From Gigaspora margarita (lineage: Eukaryota > Glomeromycota > Glomeromycetes > Diversisporales > Gigasporaceae): DNA of 64,000 nt. The stretch is taken from contig WTPW01000682.1 of NCBI GenBank assembly GCA_009809945.1, positions 167,194-231,193 on the forward strand, given 5' to 3'. A program made the position numbers and the translations under genes. Shown in pieces: positions 22,760 to 34,590 of the stretch (positions are counted from its first letter, which is position 1; each line of letters starts with the position of its first letter). The notes beneath the pieces were generated by a model. It saw only the letters and a program-made list of their open reading frames with translations. It was not told the origin of the DNA and searched no databases.

Positions 22760-23100
22760 CAGTCAGACCTCTATAAATGCAACCTCCATAAATGCAATAC
22801 CTTTCTAAATGCACATTTTTGTCTTGTCTATAAAAAATTATTAGTGCTAAATCATGCTCTATATTCTGTAAATGCATGTTCTTTCAAATAATTTTCTATA
22901 TCATGCTATCTCTCTAAATGCACGTAGCCAATCAAATTTTAGTATTTAAGATAGGTTATACAGTTTTTAGTAGAAGTTATACAAACTTAATGATCAAATC
23001 TTTAAAGCTGCAATTTAATTGGTTCTCTCTAAATGCAATACCTCTCTAAATGCACATTGTAGTCTTGTTTGTACACATTACATTTATGGAGGTTTGACTG
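22760..23100. mobile_element. Tc1/pogo-type MITE with TA duplication
   Basis: The ends CAGTCAGACCTCTATAAATG and the inverse of CATTTATGGAGGTTTGACTG bound 341 bases, with TA on both sides. CTCTCTAAATGCA-type words recur inside both halves as subterminal repeats. No coding capacity. Confidence 0.85.
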
Positions 23101-23336
23101 TAGGTGAAATTTTCTGAATTATGTAACAATCTGATTTCTGATCATGTAATCACTTATTTGTAAGGAACTACAAATATCTGAAAAAAAATTAGTCAATCAA
23201 AGAGTCAAATTTTGACTATTCCAAATCTGCCCAACAAAGAATCCCAATACATGCACAAGAAACAAAAAAAAAATAAAAATATACAAAAACTAATGCTTAA
23301 ATTGATTTTGGTATACTAATTAAAAATGATAGCAAT

Positions 23337-24452
23337 CAAAAACCATCAACTCTTTCTAATGATCACTTGTACCAAAATTTTCAAGAAGGCTGACCTATAA
23401 AAACTCTATATCTAACACATAAAATAGCAAACCAACTTTATGCAGTTGTTGTCATTAAGGTTCATAAGCCAGCACTTGTCATTTTAGGGGTAAAGTTTAT
23501 AGACTACCTACCATCAAGCTTAGAGTTTATCACTTACCACAGAAATAGCACTTGTCATTTAGAGATAAAGCTCATAGACTATCTGTTGACAAGCTTAAAG
23601 TTTATCACTTACTATAAAACTAAGCCAACCTCTAGCACTATTTAACAAAGAAGTAGCGGGTGGAACAATTCCTAAAGTCTAGTTTTGAAATGTATTATTA
23701 TGTTTAGAGTAACTCTTACCAACTCTTTTTTATTTGGGTATTTTTTCTGCCCTATGGATTTTTTGAAATTTTTACCACAAAGTGGGCATTCTAGCTTATC
23801 TTCTCTAAAAGATTAGCAGTGTTCACTCTTTTCAAATAGGGAATATATCTCTGAATAGAAACTGGCATGGTCATAAGTAATTTCAGGTTTTTGAATAAAC
23901 AAGAAATGACATATTGGAGATCTGAAGAATGCGTGAAAAATTTCTTATAGGACTTTTAGTCAATGATGTATTGTTTTTTTTATATATGGCATTTTAATAG
24001 ATCTTCTATGCAATATTATATAATTTTTATCATGTGCAGCTTATTAGCACCTTCATGTTCTTTTCTTTTTTTATTTTTTTTTAGTTTTATTTTGTTTTAT
24101 TTTTCTTTTGGTTGTAATTTTTGTTTTTATTAGGTCTTATCATTTAGGTAATGTAGTTTTGTCCTCATTTAATTTTTTTTCTTTTTTATTCTTTTGTATG
24201 AGAAGCTCAAGGAGGAAGTTTTTAGGAGGAATTGATTTTGAAGTAAGGTAGCTGAGACCTGGAGTCATTCTCTAAGAAATATTTAGTTGAGTCAGTATGG
24301 CTTAGGGACTAACAAACATTAGTAAAACAACCATATCTGAATATTAGTAGAGTTATTGGGTATTAGTCTACATGAATATTAGAATATAAATTTGTATATA
24401 CTCTGCATAAGATTATCTAATAAAGTAGCACAAGGTTGTAAAGTAAAAAAAA
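23337..24452 (+). mobile_element. SINE-C copy 1, 1.1-kb retroposon
   Basis: It starts near CAACTCTTTCTAATGATCAC and ends in GTAAAGT plus an A tail. The 18-bp duplication ATTAAAAATGATAGCAAT / ATTAAAAATAATAGCAAT (one difference) lies at 23319-23336 and 24453-24470. It aligns with the copy at 37228-38354 at the start, at TCTCTAAAAGATTRGCA and at TATATAATTTTTATCAT. Both copies begin at the same base, so this is the true 5' end. No A/B boxes were found, so the head origin is unknown. Confidence 0.8.
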
Positions 24453-24517
24453 ATTAAAAATAATAGCAATAGAATTTTATATATAGTAAATATTATTCTA
24501 ACATAATAGCCTTTAAC

Positions 24518-24632
24518 TAGAGTTGTTAATGGAGCACTCTAGTCAATAGTAAAACATATAGTCCACTCCAGAGCACTCCAAAAGTGGGTTATATGTTTTA
24601 TTAATATCTGGAGTACTCCATTAACAACCCTA
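24518..24632. mobile_element. 115-bp hAT MITE
   Basis: The ends TAGAGTTGTTAATGGAGCAC and the inverse GTACTCCATTAACAACCCTA are flanked by the exact 8-bp duplication CCTTTAAC (24510-24517 and 24633-24640). An 8-bp duplication with TAGRG ends is the hAT signature. Confidence 0.85.
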
Positions 24633-24836
24633 CCTTTAACATTAAGGCTCTAATCCTAAATTTTTATCTAATGTACTTAGTTTATTTACAAAATCCTTTT
24701 TTTAATTATTTTATTATTTTATTTTTTATTTTTTATTTTTTTTTAATCATTTTATTTATTTTTTTTGTTTGTTTGTTTTATTTTTTTAATTTTTTTTAAC
24801 TCATTTTTTTAATAATTTATTTATTTATTTATTTAA

Positions 24837-25356
24837 GGATAGAGGTTACATAGATTAATTTTCATATAATATGCATGCCAAATCAAGACCTTATATAGAG
24901 AATAAAAATATGTCACTGGTAAAAATTTTTGAGAACATGATTAATTTTATTTAAAATTTTATATTTTTATAGATTAAAATATGCTTTTTCTAAAGATAAA
25001 ATTTTAATAAACAAATTATTTTAAAAAAGTATACATGTATATATCATAAAGTTTGCTATGGTAGTCTTAAATTTGCTAAAATTATACAAAATTGTTAATT
25101 TTGATTGGCTAGATCAGATGATTATCATATGATTTTTGTAAACAAAAAATTAATACCCAATCTCTAACTACATATTTCTCAGCGAATATCTAACCAATAT
25201 TAATAATTTTACTAACATTAGAATCACAAATGCCTATTCTACAACTTTTATAATAAATTTTAAAATAACTTACTTAATAAAATTTTCTTTAATTTTAAAA
25301 AGAAAAAATTTTTGCCATTAAGTTTATATGAAAAATAATCTACGTAACCTCTACCC
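24837..25356. mobile_element. piggyBac-like MITE flanked by TTAA
   Basis: The ends GGATAGAGGTTACATAGATT and the inverse of AATCTACGTAACCTCTACCC lie between TTAA at 24833-24836 and 25357-25360. TTAA targets are characteristic of piggyBac elements. It is 520 bp long and non-coding. Confidence 0.7.
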
Positions 25357-25485
25357 TTAATAGTCAAGGAATATATCTATATATAATAGCTTAGAATATA
25401 TTTACTTATAAATCAAATGAGTTGACTTACCCAATTATGCAAAAAATCATTTAAATTGAATTTATTTATTAATTTAATTTATATT

Positions 25486-25872
25486 AATTAATAGTTTACC
25501 AGTTAATTGGAGATCAATTATAGTATAACGTGATGCAAATCACATATGAAAATCACTATAGCCAAAATGTGGCTTGTATATATATAAAAGATTTTTTCTT
25601 ACTAAGTTAATAATACATGTCCACTAATTGAAAGTTGTAGAGCTTGTTGAGATACATCTAATAGCAATTAAATTATCAAATCGGCCTAGTGAATAGTGAG
25701 ATATTATTGAAAATGATTGGATGACTATATAAAATCTTTATATAAACAAATACATAGAGATTTTATATAGTTATTCAATTATATCTTATCATCTACTAGG
25801 CCGATTTAGATAATCTAATTATTGTTAGATGCATCTCAATGAGCTTTGCAACTTTCAATTAGTAGGCATATA
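25486..25872. mobile_element. Left part of a MITE split by a hAT transposon
   Basis: The end ATAGTTTACCAGTTAATTGG and the inner palindrome (arms with ACTATATAAAATCT, about 25725-25790) match the intact relative at 62547-63213. The element resumes at 32507 (CGTTAACTTAGTAAAAAAAC) and ends near 32645. Confidence 0.7.
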
Positions 25873-26154
25873 TGGGTTCCAAACCGGTTTGAAAATTTCT
25901 ATCTGTGACCTGTCAGGTCAATCATCTTTTTCAACTGAGTACCCGAAACTAAACCCAAGTACTCGATTGAAATGGGTTACCCAGTTGTAATCGGGTAACC
26001 TGGCTATCTGAATAAAATAGGTCACCTGGTTATAATTAGATGACCCAGCTATCCAAATAAAATAGATCACTCAGTTATAATCGAGCAGGAACACGTAAAA
26101 ATTGTGAAAATATTAAAAAACAATAAAACTCAATTTTTATCAAATATCACATTA

Positions 26155-26836
26155 AATATCTGACAAATAAAGACCCTCGGGGACGGGGGTTCACCAACCT
26201 GGCCACCGGAGTCGCACCAGAGAAAAAGGACCTACACTATAGAAGTAGGTACCAAGAGAAGAAAAACTATAGTGGCACCTAATACTGGGTTAATCGACCC
26301 TTCTGGCTAACTGGTTTGGAAGTTTGGAAAGCTGGTGTAAGGACCAGTAGGATGGTAGAGGTGGGTACTAGAGTTGGAGCAAACCTTACAAGGGCATAAA
26401 GTAGGTAACAATAGCGGTTTAATGGTTAGCCCTGACTGCAAGTATATAGATAAAGCTGTAGCGTAAGTTACCGAAGTGTAGGTAATATCTGGGTGGGACA
26501 GAAACTGCTCTGCCAAGTTTCCTGCGAGGATAAACTAGTCCTAAGAGCTATGGCAGTAAATGATCTGGGGTCCGAACTAACTGTATATATACTGCAGATA
26601 CCGGTGAAACAGTTGAGATTGGTCAAAGGAGCTAAAAATCAGAGACTTTAAATAGGCAATTCCCATAGTTGGGTTGCAGGTATGGCATCTAGTGTGGAAC
26701 CTTCGGGCGGACCACTTAAATTAAACACCAAAAGTGTACATTTGGCTAGTTGTACTCTCATCCAAGTGTAATTTTCTGATATGTAAACTGAATAAATCCT
26801 ATGCCCCAAACAGGCACTTTGAAATCAAAAAAAAAA
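26155..26836 (+). mobile_element. SINE-A copy 2, 5'-truncated, inside the hAT transposon
   Basis: The exact 16-bp duplication ATCAAATATCACATTA (26139-26154 and 26837-26852) bounds 682 bases ending in an A tail after CAGGCACTTTGAAATC. AATAAATCC near the end could be a polyadenylation signal. It lacks the tRNA-like head of copy 1. It aligns with copy 1 from GAGTCGCACCAGAGAAAAAG onward. The 69-codon minus-strand frame here is antisense to the element. Confidence 0.85.
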
Positions 26837-26852
26837 ATCAAATATCACATTA

Positions 26853-28439
26853 TAAAATAATTTTTGCTCTTATTTATGCATGGTACAAAAATTCACAAAT
26901 TTAATTGGTTAACTATTTTAATTCACCAATCATTTATTTGTGTAATTTTACATGCAAAAAACATTGTGATAGTGATTTATTATATTCTATTACAGTATTA
27001 TGTAATGTCTTTAAAAATTCATAGATCAATATATCTTTGAATTAATCAGTGTAGGGTTCTAAGTGAAATGTTTTACATTCCCAAAAACCCTTTTCAAATC
27101 TTAATTCTAACTCTAATATGAAAAATTTTGTGTTAAAAATTATATATATAAAACTTAGAAAAATCTATAAACATAATAAAAAAAATATTATAGGTGCCAA
27201 ACCATTACAGATATGTTTTATAATAAATGCGCTAAATAATAAATATGATAAAAATAAACACTATTGTAATTAAAATTAGAATAAATTTTATATCGCAATA
27301 AAAAACATTTTTTGCTATTACCCAAACCATTTTTTTTCACTACTCAAAACAATTTTACAGGTCCCTGTAATCAGGTAATCTGTTTATCTGAATAAAACGA
27401 GTCACCCAGTTATAATCAGATGACCCAGCTATCTGAATAAAACTCATCTGAATCAGAAGTTTATCATCGCGAATAAAAAACATATTGAACTAGCAGATAT
27501 TTAGTTAGTTAATTTTGTCAGATTTTCCAGAATTTATAAAAATAGCTGTAAGATGCCAGCTGGATGACCCGATTATCACGATACTATTTGAAAATTGATG
27601 TTTTGCAATTCAAGAATTTTATATATTTTCAAATAAATAGATTTACCGCTATCATCATTGCAAAAATCACTTTTTGTGCCAACTATACTACTATGTATAA
27701 ACAATAATTATTTTATTTTTCAAAAAGGTTGTAAACTTTTTCAAATATAGCAGTAAGCAATTGGCAGTTTTAATTAATATTTTTTTAAAAAAAGTAGATA
27801 ACCACAGTAGGAACATCAAAAATCAAGCTTGGTAACTATGAAAATCAAGCAAGAGAAATAAAATAGAAATGCTCAAGATTCTATTTAGTAAAATAAAATG
27901 GGTTGATTTATTAAAATATAGGTTTTTTTGGTATTTAATATATAATAAGAAAAATATAAATTATTATTACCAATAGTACTGTTTGGAAGTGTTATTTAGA
28001 ATTCATTGTGAGTTTACCATGAATATAATAATAAAGTTCATAAGCCCTAAAAAAATATTGAATATAAAGACCCGTAACTATAAATTAAAATAATATTAAG
28101 CAGAATATAAATTAGAACTGTATGCACATAATTATTCTTACTACTATAGTCCAAAAAATCTGCCAATTAATTTGATTAAAATTAAAAATCTTTTTTATTA
28201 AAACCTTAAATTTCATTGACAAATATTATTAATGGCCCAAAAATGTAAGATGATTGTATTTGTAATTGCTCAATTACAATGAAATGTCTGTACTTCTATA
28301 ATTCTGCTATATAATTTTTTTGATTTTTATAAAGCAGCATTACTGTAAAATAAATTTATATTATTGGCCTTTTCTTCTTTTATACTACCTGATCTAATTT
28401 TCAATTCATTATCATCTTTGGTTGTGTATCATTTGATTT
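26853..28439. other. Non-coding left interior of the hAT element
   Basis: It holds one block of the ATCTGAATAAAACGAGTCACC subterminal repeat (about 27365-27445) and AT-rich sequence. No gene was recognised; it may include the former 3' untranslated region of the transposase. Confidence 0.4.
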
Positions 28440-30800
28440 ATTTGTTTATCTGGCTTGAAAATAGGAAAGTGCTGCATATTGCATTTGAGAAAAATCATTT
28501 GCTCTACCATATCAGGATGAAGCTTGTTACACAGTGCAGTAATTTATAATCCAGCATCAGAGAATAATTGCTCTGAAGGGACTAAGGTAGCTGGTATTGA
28601 CAGATATTTCTGAGCCAGACACGATAACACAGGATATTTTTCAGATTTATCCTTCTACTAAGTTAATGGATTATAGCCTTTTTCTCAATCAGCTCATGAA
28701 GATAATGATTAGCTTTAGTTTCATCATAAATTTCATCATCCAATTCTTCACTACTATATAAATCTGCGATTAAGTCATTGTTGTTATAGGTTCATGAACT
28801 GGCGTACTAACTGACTCATCAAGTCTAATTGAAGGTTGGTAGCATTCTTCTTTAGCACAAAGTGTTCGCACTGTATCAAATATTGTTGTCTTTATTGTTC
28901 ATTATCAAGGAATTTTAAATTTTTTAATTCGCAGATCCAGAAATGATGCTACAAGTCCAATTTTTTTAGGAACCTTCCAATATTCTTTAAGAGAAAAGTA
29001 ACTCGTGGCCTTAACCAGGTCACATAGTATTTCATTAGTAACAGGTAGCTCAATTGACTGATGACCTTTAAATTGTGAACTATGTGTATTTTTTTTTGGT
29101 TTTGTCATAAACTTGTCTTTTTTTTCATCCTTGTGCTATCTGTAATGGTTGTCTAAGTTGCTCCGAGTATCAAATTCATTTTCTATATCAGATTCAGGAT
29201 CATTTTTCTTGATTAATTGGTTTTGACTATAAGAAAAATAAAAAATAAAAAAAAGTAAATATTATATCAGATTTTAAACAAGAAGGCCATCTAAAGTCAG
29301 GTAGTTTTTTAAATTAATTACTAATCTATTCAAGTGCCACCAAGGAAAAACTTATCATTGGGCTTTTAATTATATTTTGTACTAGATACATTCCCTAATA
29401 AATTAAATAGATTGTGCCTGGCCAAAATATAATTGAAAGCCTGATGATAGGTTTTTTTAAAAATTACGTAAGAATTTAGCTTACTACTAGATTAGATGAT
29501 CCTTAAATAAAATTTTTTTTTAACATGCCTACTAGGTTCAAATAATAAATCAGCATAGTCATCTTCAGTTTGTTCATAAGAAGGTGCAAACTTTTTAATG
29601 AGTAATCTCATTGTCAGATAAATAAGATTGTGAGTAGAATAGCTTGAACCTGAAAATATGTTAGTGGCTTCATAAAATGGCTTTAACAATAGAATAAAAT
29701 TATCTAACAATCACCATTCATTTTTAGTTAAATTTATTAATTTCAAATATTCGCCATCTAATCTGTCATAGCATTCAGATTCTGAAGACAACATTCAAAC
29801 AAGATATTTAATCACTTTTCGTAACTCTTTAAGCCAAATCCAAGTCGATTGTTTGATGAATTTTTGAATATCTGCATTTTTCTTGTGCATCATTAAGTCG
29901 TTCAGATTGTTTGGGGCTTTTAGAAAAAAAAAAATTAAATTTTTAGCTCATTTAACTAGTCGCACCGCAGGTTTAAGACCTTTTAACAACTTAGTTGAAG
30001 TGTGTATACTGAACAAGATAATCGTGTAATATTATTTATTAAACTATTTGCTTTTTTAACATTAGCACTATTGTCAGTTGTAATGCAAAACACTCGCCCA
30101 GTAAGTCCCCAATTAGTAACAACTTGATTAAGAGAATCTTCAATAGCTTCAGCCGTATGCGGTGATGAAAGTAGTCATATCATTAATAAAGCCTCCTTTA
30201 ATTTAAAATTTGAATCGATCCATGTACCATAACTCCAATATACCCTTGATTTGTTCTTGAGGTCCATAAATCTGTTGTCAGATTAACATATTCACTATCT
30301 GCATTTATCATACTAAATAATTGGTCGCAACTTTATTCATATGCCTTATTAATCATTTTTTTCACAGTTTGTTCACAAGAAATTTGAAATTCAGCCTCCA
30401 TATAGTTTAAGAGATAACGAAAAGCTTTACTTTGTAAATGTAAAAAGGTTGACAATCCTCAATGATAAATTCAACCAATAATTGCACTATTTTTTCCTGT
30501 CTACGTCTTGTAATAACATGCATAGCTTTAATGATTGAACTATTAGTGATTGTTCTTTCAGAATAGTCTTTATAAATTTGATGCTTTGTTCAAAGATGAC
30601 CAAGCATATTTCTAGTGGAAGTGTCATGTGCATACTGGACAGTAATATTGTTTCTTTACAAATTTGGCAAACAGTGAAATTGCCTTTTTTTGTTGTCTTG
30701 ATTTTAAAATAATCCCATACAATACTAGAATTATCACATTTTTTTCGCTTTTTTGTTTTACATGCAGGTAATGCATGTATGAAATGTGTGCCAGATTATG
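28440..30800 (-). pseudogene. hAT-family transposase, broken (BED finger to dimerisation domain)
   Basis: Read from 30800 down. A BED-type zinc finger comes first (SSIVWDYFKIKTTKKGNFTV, then CQICKETILLS; after a shift TRNMLGHL…KHQ). Next is the catalytic region with YVNLTTDLWTSRTNQGYIGV (about 30295-30240) and VTNWGLTGRVFCITTDNSAN (about 30122-30063). The conserved LLKPFYEATNIFSGSSYSTH block is in the open piece 29492-29710. The C-terminal dimerisation motif [11 protein letters not shown], a stop, then NKLHPDMVEQMIFLKCN lies at about 28580-28460. Many stops (a TGG-to-stop in the EW-LLDNF block, a TAA after DAGL) and frame changes show it is dead. Without the breaks the order and spacing match a transposase of about 650-750 residues. 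Confidence 0.85.
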
Positions 30801-30950
30801 CATGTTGCCGATTGCACATCGAAATGTGCAAAATTCTTAAAATTCATTAATGTTATTAAGATTAGCATTTGTATTAAGGTTAAATATTAGCAAGATATAT
30901 AGTAAAATCGTTCAAGAAAAACTTTTAATTAAAGCACAGGAGGTAATTTT

Positions 30951-31172
30951 TTATGCAAATTTTTGATCTTTTGTCAAGACGAACATTTGTTTTAAATTTT
31001 TTTGTTTGTATAACATTACCCTGATCTTGAAATCTGATTGGTAGTCTGGCACTAACCTGTCACACATTTCATACATACGCAAGTGATTCTTCATATTTAG
31101 GTAGTTTCTCACAGTCAAAAGATTCACACCATGCACAGAGGGTATATTATTCTTTAACATGTAATTAGACAT
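30951..31172 (-). CDS. Short ORF upstream of the hAT transposase (73 aa)
   Basis: The frame reads MSNYMLKNNIPSVHGVNLLT … NHLRMYEMCDRLVPDYQSDF. It is mixed and protein-like but no domain was recognised. It sits inside the hAT element upstream of the BED finger, so it may be a leftover of a second transposon ORF or a captured fragment. Confidence 0.25.
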   Translation of the reverse strand: MSNYMLKNNIPSVHGVNLLTVRNYLNMKNHLRMYEMCDRLVPDYQSDFKIRVMLYKQKNLKQMFVLTKDQKFA

Positions 31173-31744
31173 TGAAGAGTTTATTTGAGTAGCACATCTA
31201 CAATTATTTTTACTATTATTTACTGATAATTTTTTCTCGCAAAATGCAATAAATTAAAAAAGTTTACCTACTTGCGATATGTGTTCAACCTTCATACTTG
31301 TTTTAAAATATTCTTTGGCTCAGCAGCCACTGTTTATAAGTAATTTATATTTGGGCACAAAAAAATCAGAAGGTTTTGTTTTTGAAAAATCACTAAGACA
31401 CAGCTATTTAATAAATGTACTGTCTGGTTAGTAGTGGCAAGTGAAGTATTCTAATGTTCTTATAGTCAATGTTTTTATAAAATCATGATAATATGTTTGT
31501 TCAAAAATATTTTTAAAGAAAAAAGTACCTTCTTACAACTATAAGCGGACAAAAAAATTATTTTTTACATTTTGGCTATATTTAAACTTTAAACTTAACC
31601 TTATAATGTCCGGTTTGTAATTGTTGATTGTGACAGATGCAAATATTTCTCAAATCAAGGATAACTACCCTCTTATAACATATAAAATTTGGATAGCTAC
31701 CCAGTTATGGTATGTTATTTCATGTTCTAATGTATGCACCTTTA

Positions 31745-32020
31745 GTTGACAGACGGGTCACCTATTAATATACAGGTCACCCATTAATATATGGGTCGCC
31801 TATTAATATATGGGTCACCCGTTGATATACGGGTCACTGTTAACACATGGGTCATCTGTTGACAGACAGGTTACCAGTTAATATACGGGTTACCGTTAAT
31901 ACACGGGTCACCCGTTCACCTGTTGATAGATGGGTTACCTATTAACACACGGGTCACCCGTTAATAGACAGTTATCCATTAACACATGGATCACCTGTTG
32001 ATAGACTGGTCACTTGTTAA
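31745..32020 (+). repeat. About 20-bp satellite (GGGTCACCCGTTAATATAC)
   Basis: About 14 variants of TATGGGTCACCCGTTAATA follow one another between the transposase and the right end of the hAT element, and the array resumes at 32389-32405 after a nested MITE. Arrays of this kind near hAT ends may be expanded enzyme-binding sites (inference). Confidence 0.75.
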
Positions 32021-32028
32021 TATATGGG

Positions 32029-32388
32029 TAGGGTTCCGCAATTCGATTCGATTCGATTTGATTCGATCAAATATTCGATCTCAAATCAAATTCAAATACA
32101 GAAATTTCAAATCAAATCAAATTCAAATTGACAAAATATTCGATTCAATTCGAAAATATTTAATAAAAATTACAAATATATTTGATTTGATTTGATTTGA
32201 TTTGATCAAATCAAATTCAAATTGACAAAATATTCGATTCGATTCGAAAATATTTAATAAAAATTGCAAATATATTTGATTTGATTTGATTTGATTTGAT
32301 CAAATCAAATTCAAATCAAGAGCTTATTCGATTCGATCAAATTCAAATATGCCTAATATTCGATTCAATTCGACTTTGAGGAACCCTA
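32029..32388. mobile_element. 360-bp hAT MITE built from TTGATTTGATTTGA repeats
   Basis: The ends TAGGGTTCCGCAATTCG and CGACTTTGAGGAACCCTA are inverted; the 8-bp duplication TATATGGG lies at 32021-32028 and 32389-32396. The inside is ATTCGATTCGATT and TTTGATTTGATTTGATCAAA arrays. Its end TAGGGTTCC resembles that of the host hAT element, so it may be a dependent of the same enzyme. Confidence 0.85.
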
Positions 32389-32506
32389 TATATGGGTCAC
32401 CCGTTTATTAAATTAAACCGGTTCTTCAAAAATATAAACCGGTTGATAATATTTTCAGATAAGATAATCAGTTACACAGTTATACGAGTTATAGTTTGAA
32501 ACCCTA

Positions 32507-32645
32507 GGCATATATCGTTAACTTAGTAAAAAAACTTTTATATGTATGCATATCACATTCTGCCTATAGTGATTTTTATATATAATTTGCATTACATTAT
32601 ACTATGATCGTTTCTGATTAACTAGCAGACTATCAATTAATTATT
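32507..32645. mobile_element. Right part of the MITE split by the hAT transposon
   Basis: It begins with the GGCATATA duplication, continues the arm (GTTAACTTAGTAAAAAAACT) and ends at AGACTATCAATTAATT. It completes the element that starts at 25486. Confidence 0.65.
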
Positions 32646-32707
32646 TTTCTTTTTTTAAATTATTTTTATTTTTTTTAATTTAGTGTTTTTTATTTAGGTT
32701 TATGTAA

Positions 32708-33037
32708 TTTGGCGCATGTGCGTTGTAACGCACTTATCTGATCAACCAATCAGATTGTAAGATCAGGTGTAATGTGAAATCGAAAAAATAGTGATGTTTC
32801 TAAAAAATCGCTTGTAGCTCAAAATTTTGCTTATGAAACTACCTTTCGCGTTCTAACAAAAAAATTCCTCACAAAATTTTGGGTTAGAACCTTTTGCTAA
32901 AATAACCTACTCAACTCTAACCTAACCTTAACGTAACCCTACCCTCACCCTAACCCTAAACTAACAAATTAATTATTGTTTTGATTTCACATTACACTAG
33001 AACTTATGAAGCGCGTCACAACGCATATGCGCCAAAA
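32708..33037. mobile_element. MITE with telomere-like core, copy 1
   Basis: The ends TTTGGCGCATGTGCGTTGTA and TCACAACGCATATGCGCCAAAA are inverted matches. The core includes GATCAGGTGTAATGTGAAAT, TTGCTTATGAAACTACCTTT and CACCCTAACCCTAAACTAAC. The same core is in the elements at 39458-39844, 55978-56323 and 59867-60264. Confidence 0.65.
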
Positions 33038-33393
33038 TATAAAATTCTTTTATTTATTACTTTTTTTAAAATTTTTTTAATTCGATTTATTTATTTTTTA
33101 AATTATTTTATTTTTAATTTTTTTCTTTTTTCTTTTATTTAAATTCTTTTCAATTTTAATTTTTAAATTATTTATTTATTTATTTTTTTAATTTATTATA
33201 ATTTATTTTATTTTATTTATTTATTTTAAATTATTTATTTTAAATTATTTTTTTTATTTTTAGAAAAATAATTATCAGACCAAGATTAGAAGAATTACAA
33301 AACAAGACATAATGAACACAGCCAATAATAAAATACAAAGGATTAATAAAAGATGGAGCTATATATTAATCTATTAAAAAACATATTAACTAA
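33038..33393. other. T-rich low-complexity sequence
   Basis: TTTATTTATTTTAAA-type sequence fills 33040-33260. No gene or element end was seen. Confidence 0.4.
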
Positions 33394-34590
33394 GGGAGCT
33401 TCCAGAAATCAGCTGATTTCTGGGTGGGTGGGTGGGTCAGCTGTAGTATCAGGTGTAATTCCGGCCAAAATTTCATAATTCCGGCCAAAGTTGCAAAATT
33501 ATTTTTGACCAAAATTATAGATTTATTAATAATATTTGATAATTAATAACTTTTGAACTACTGGACCAATTTTGATGATTCAACTACCAAAATGATCCTC
33601 TCAATGAGAGNNNNNNNNNNNNNNNNNNNNNNNNNNNNNNNNNNNNNNNNNNNNNNNNNNNNNNNNNNNNNNNNNNNNNNNNNNNNNNNNNNNNNNNNNN
33701 NNNNNNNNNNNNNNNNNNNNNNNNNNNNNNNNNNNNNNNNNNNNNNNNNNNNNNNNNNNNNNNNNNNNNNNNNNNNNNNNNNNNNNNNNNNNNNNNNNNN
33801 NNNNNNNNNNNNNNNNNNNNNNNNNNNNNNNNNNNNNNNNNNNNNNNNNNNNNNNNNNNNNNNNNNNNNNNNNNNNNNNNNNNNNNNNNNNNNNNNNNNN
33901 NNNNNNNNNNNNNNNNNNNNNNNNNNNNNNNNNNNNNNNNNNNNNNNNNNNNNNNNNNNNNNNNNNNNNNNNNNNNNNNNNNNNNNNNNNNNNNNNNNNN
34001 NNNNNNNNNNNNNNNNNNNNNNNNNNNNNNNNNNNNNNNNNNNNNNNNNNNNNNNNNNNNNNNNNNNNNNNNNNNNNNNNNNNNNNNNNNNNNNNNNNNN
34101 NNNNNNNNNNNNNNNNNNNNNNNNNNNNNNNNNNNNNNNNNNNNNNNNNNNNNNNNNNNNNNNNNNNNNNNNNNNNNNNNNNNNNNNNNNNNNNNNNNNN
34201 NNNNNNNNNNNNNNNNNNNNNNNNNNNNNNNNNNNNNNNNNNNNNNNNNNNNNNNNNNNNNNNNNNNNNNNNNNNNNNNNNNNNNNNNNNNNNNNNNNNN
34301 NNNNNNNNNNNNNNNNNNNNNNNNNNNNNNNNNNNNNNNNNNNNNNNNNNNNNNNNNNNNNNNNNNNNNNNNNNNNNNNNNNNNNNNCTCTCATTGAGAG
34401 GATCATTTTGGTAGTTGAATCATCAAAATTGGTCCAGTAGTTCAAAAGTTATTTACTATTAAATGTTATATTTAACTTTTTAATAATCGTAAAATCTGAT
34501 TGGCTAATTGAGGTATCAGGTGTGGGTGGGTGGGGTAGGGGTGAGGTGGGCTCATAGTAAACAAAAATCAGCTGATTTCTGGAAGCTCCC
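33394..34590. mobile_element. PIF-like palindromic element containing the assembly gap
   Basis: The ends GGGAGCTTCCAGAAATCAGC, continuing TGATTT, occur in inverse at both sides; TAA flanks the element (33391-33393 and 34591-34593). Near the gap both sides carry the same 56 bases in opposite orientation up to the first N. A 3-bp TAA duplication fits PIF/Harbinger-type mobilisation. Confidence 0.7.
33611..34387. other. Assembly gap, 777 N
   Basis: All bases are N. The apparent long open frames on both strands here are an artefact of translating N. Both borders are the GAGAG loop of the hairpin family. Confidence 0.99.

Larger units (their letters stand above)
25873..32506 (-). mobile_element. 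6.6-kb hAT transposon, decayed
   Basis: The left end TGGGTTCCAAACCGGTTTGA and the inverse of the right end (TAGGGTTTCAAACTATAACT) bound the element; the 8-bp duplication GGCATATA lies at 25865-25872 and 32507-32514. Subterminal blocks with GTTATAATCRGATGACCCAGC recur at 25980-26080 and 27365-27445 and may have been transposase-binding sites. It carries a broken transposase on the minus strand and later insertions at 26155-26836 and 32029-32388. hAT enzymes cut and paste DNA through an RNase-H-like DDE core. Confidence 0.85.

Noticed and set aside
33553-34445. Two 295-codon open frames, one on each strand
   Set aside because: Almost entirely N; the real ends are identical because the gap is flanked by an inverted repeat.
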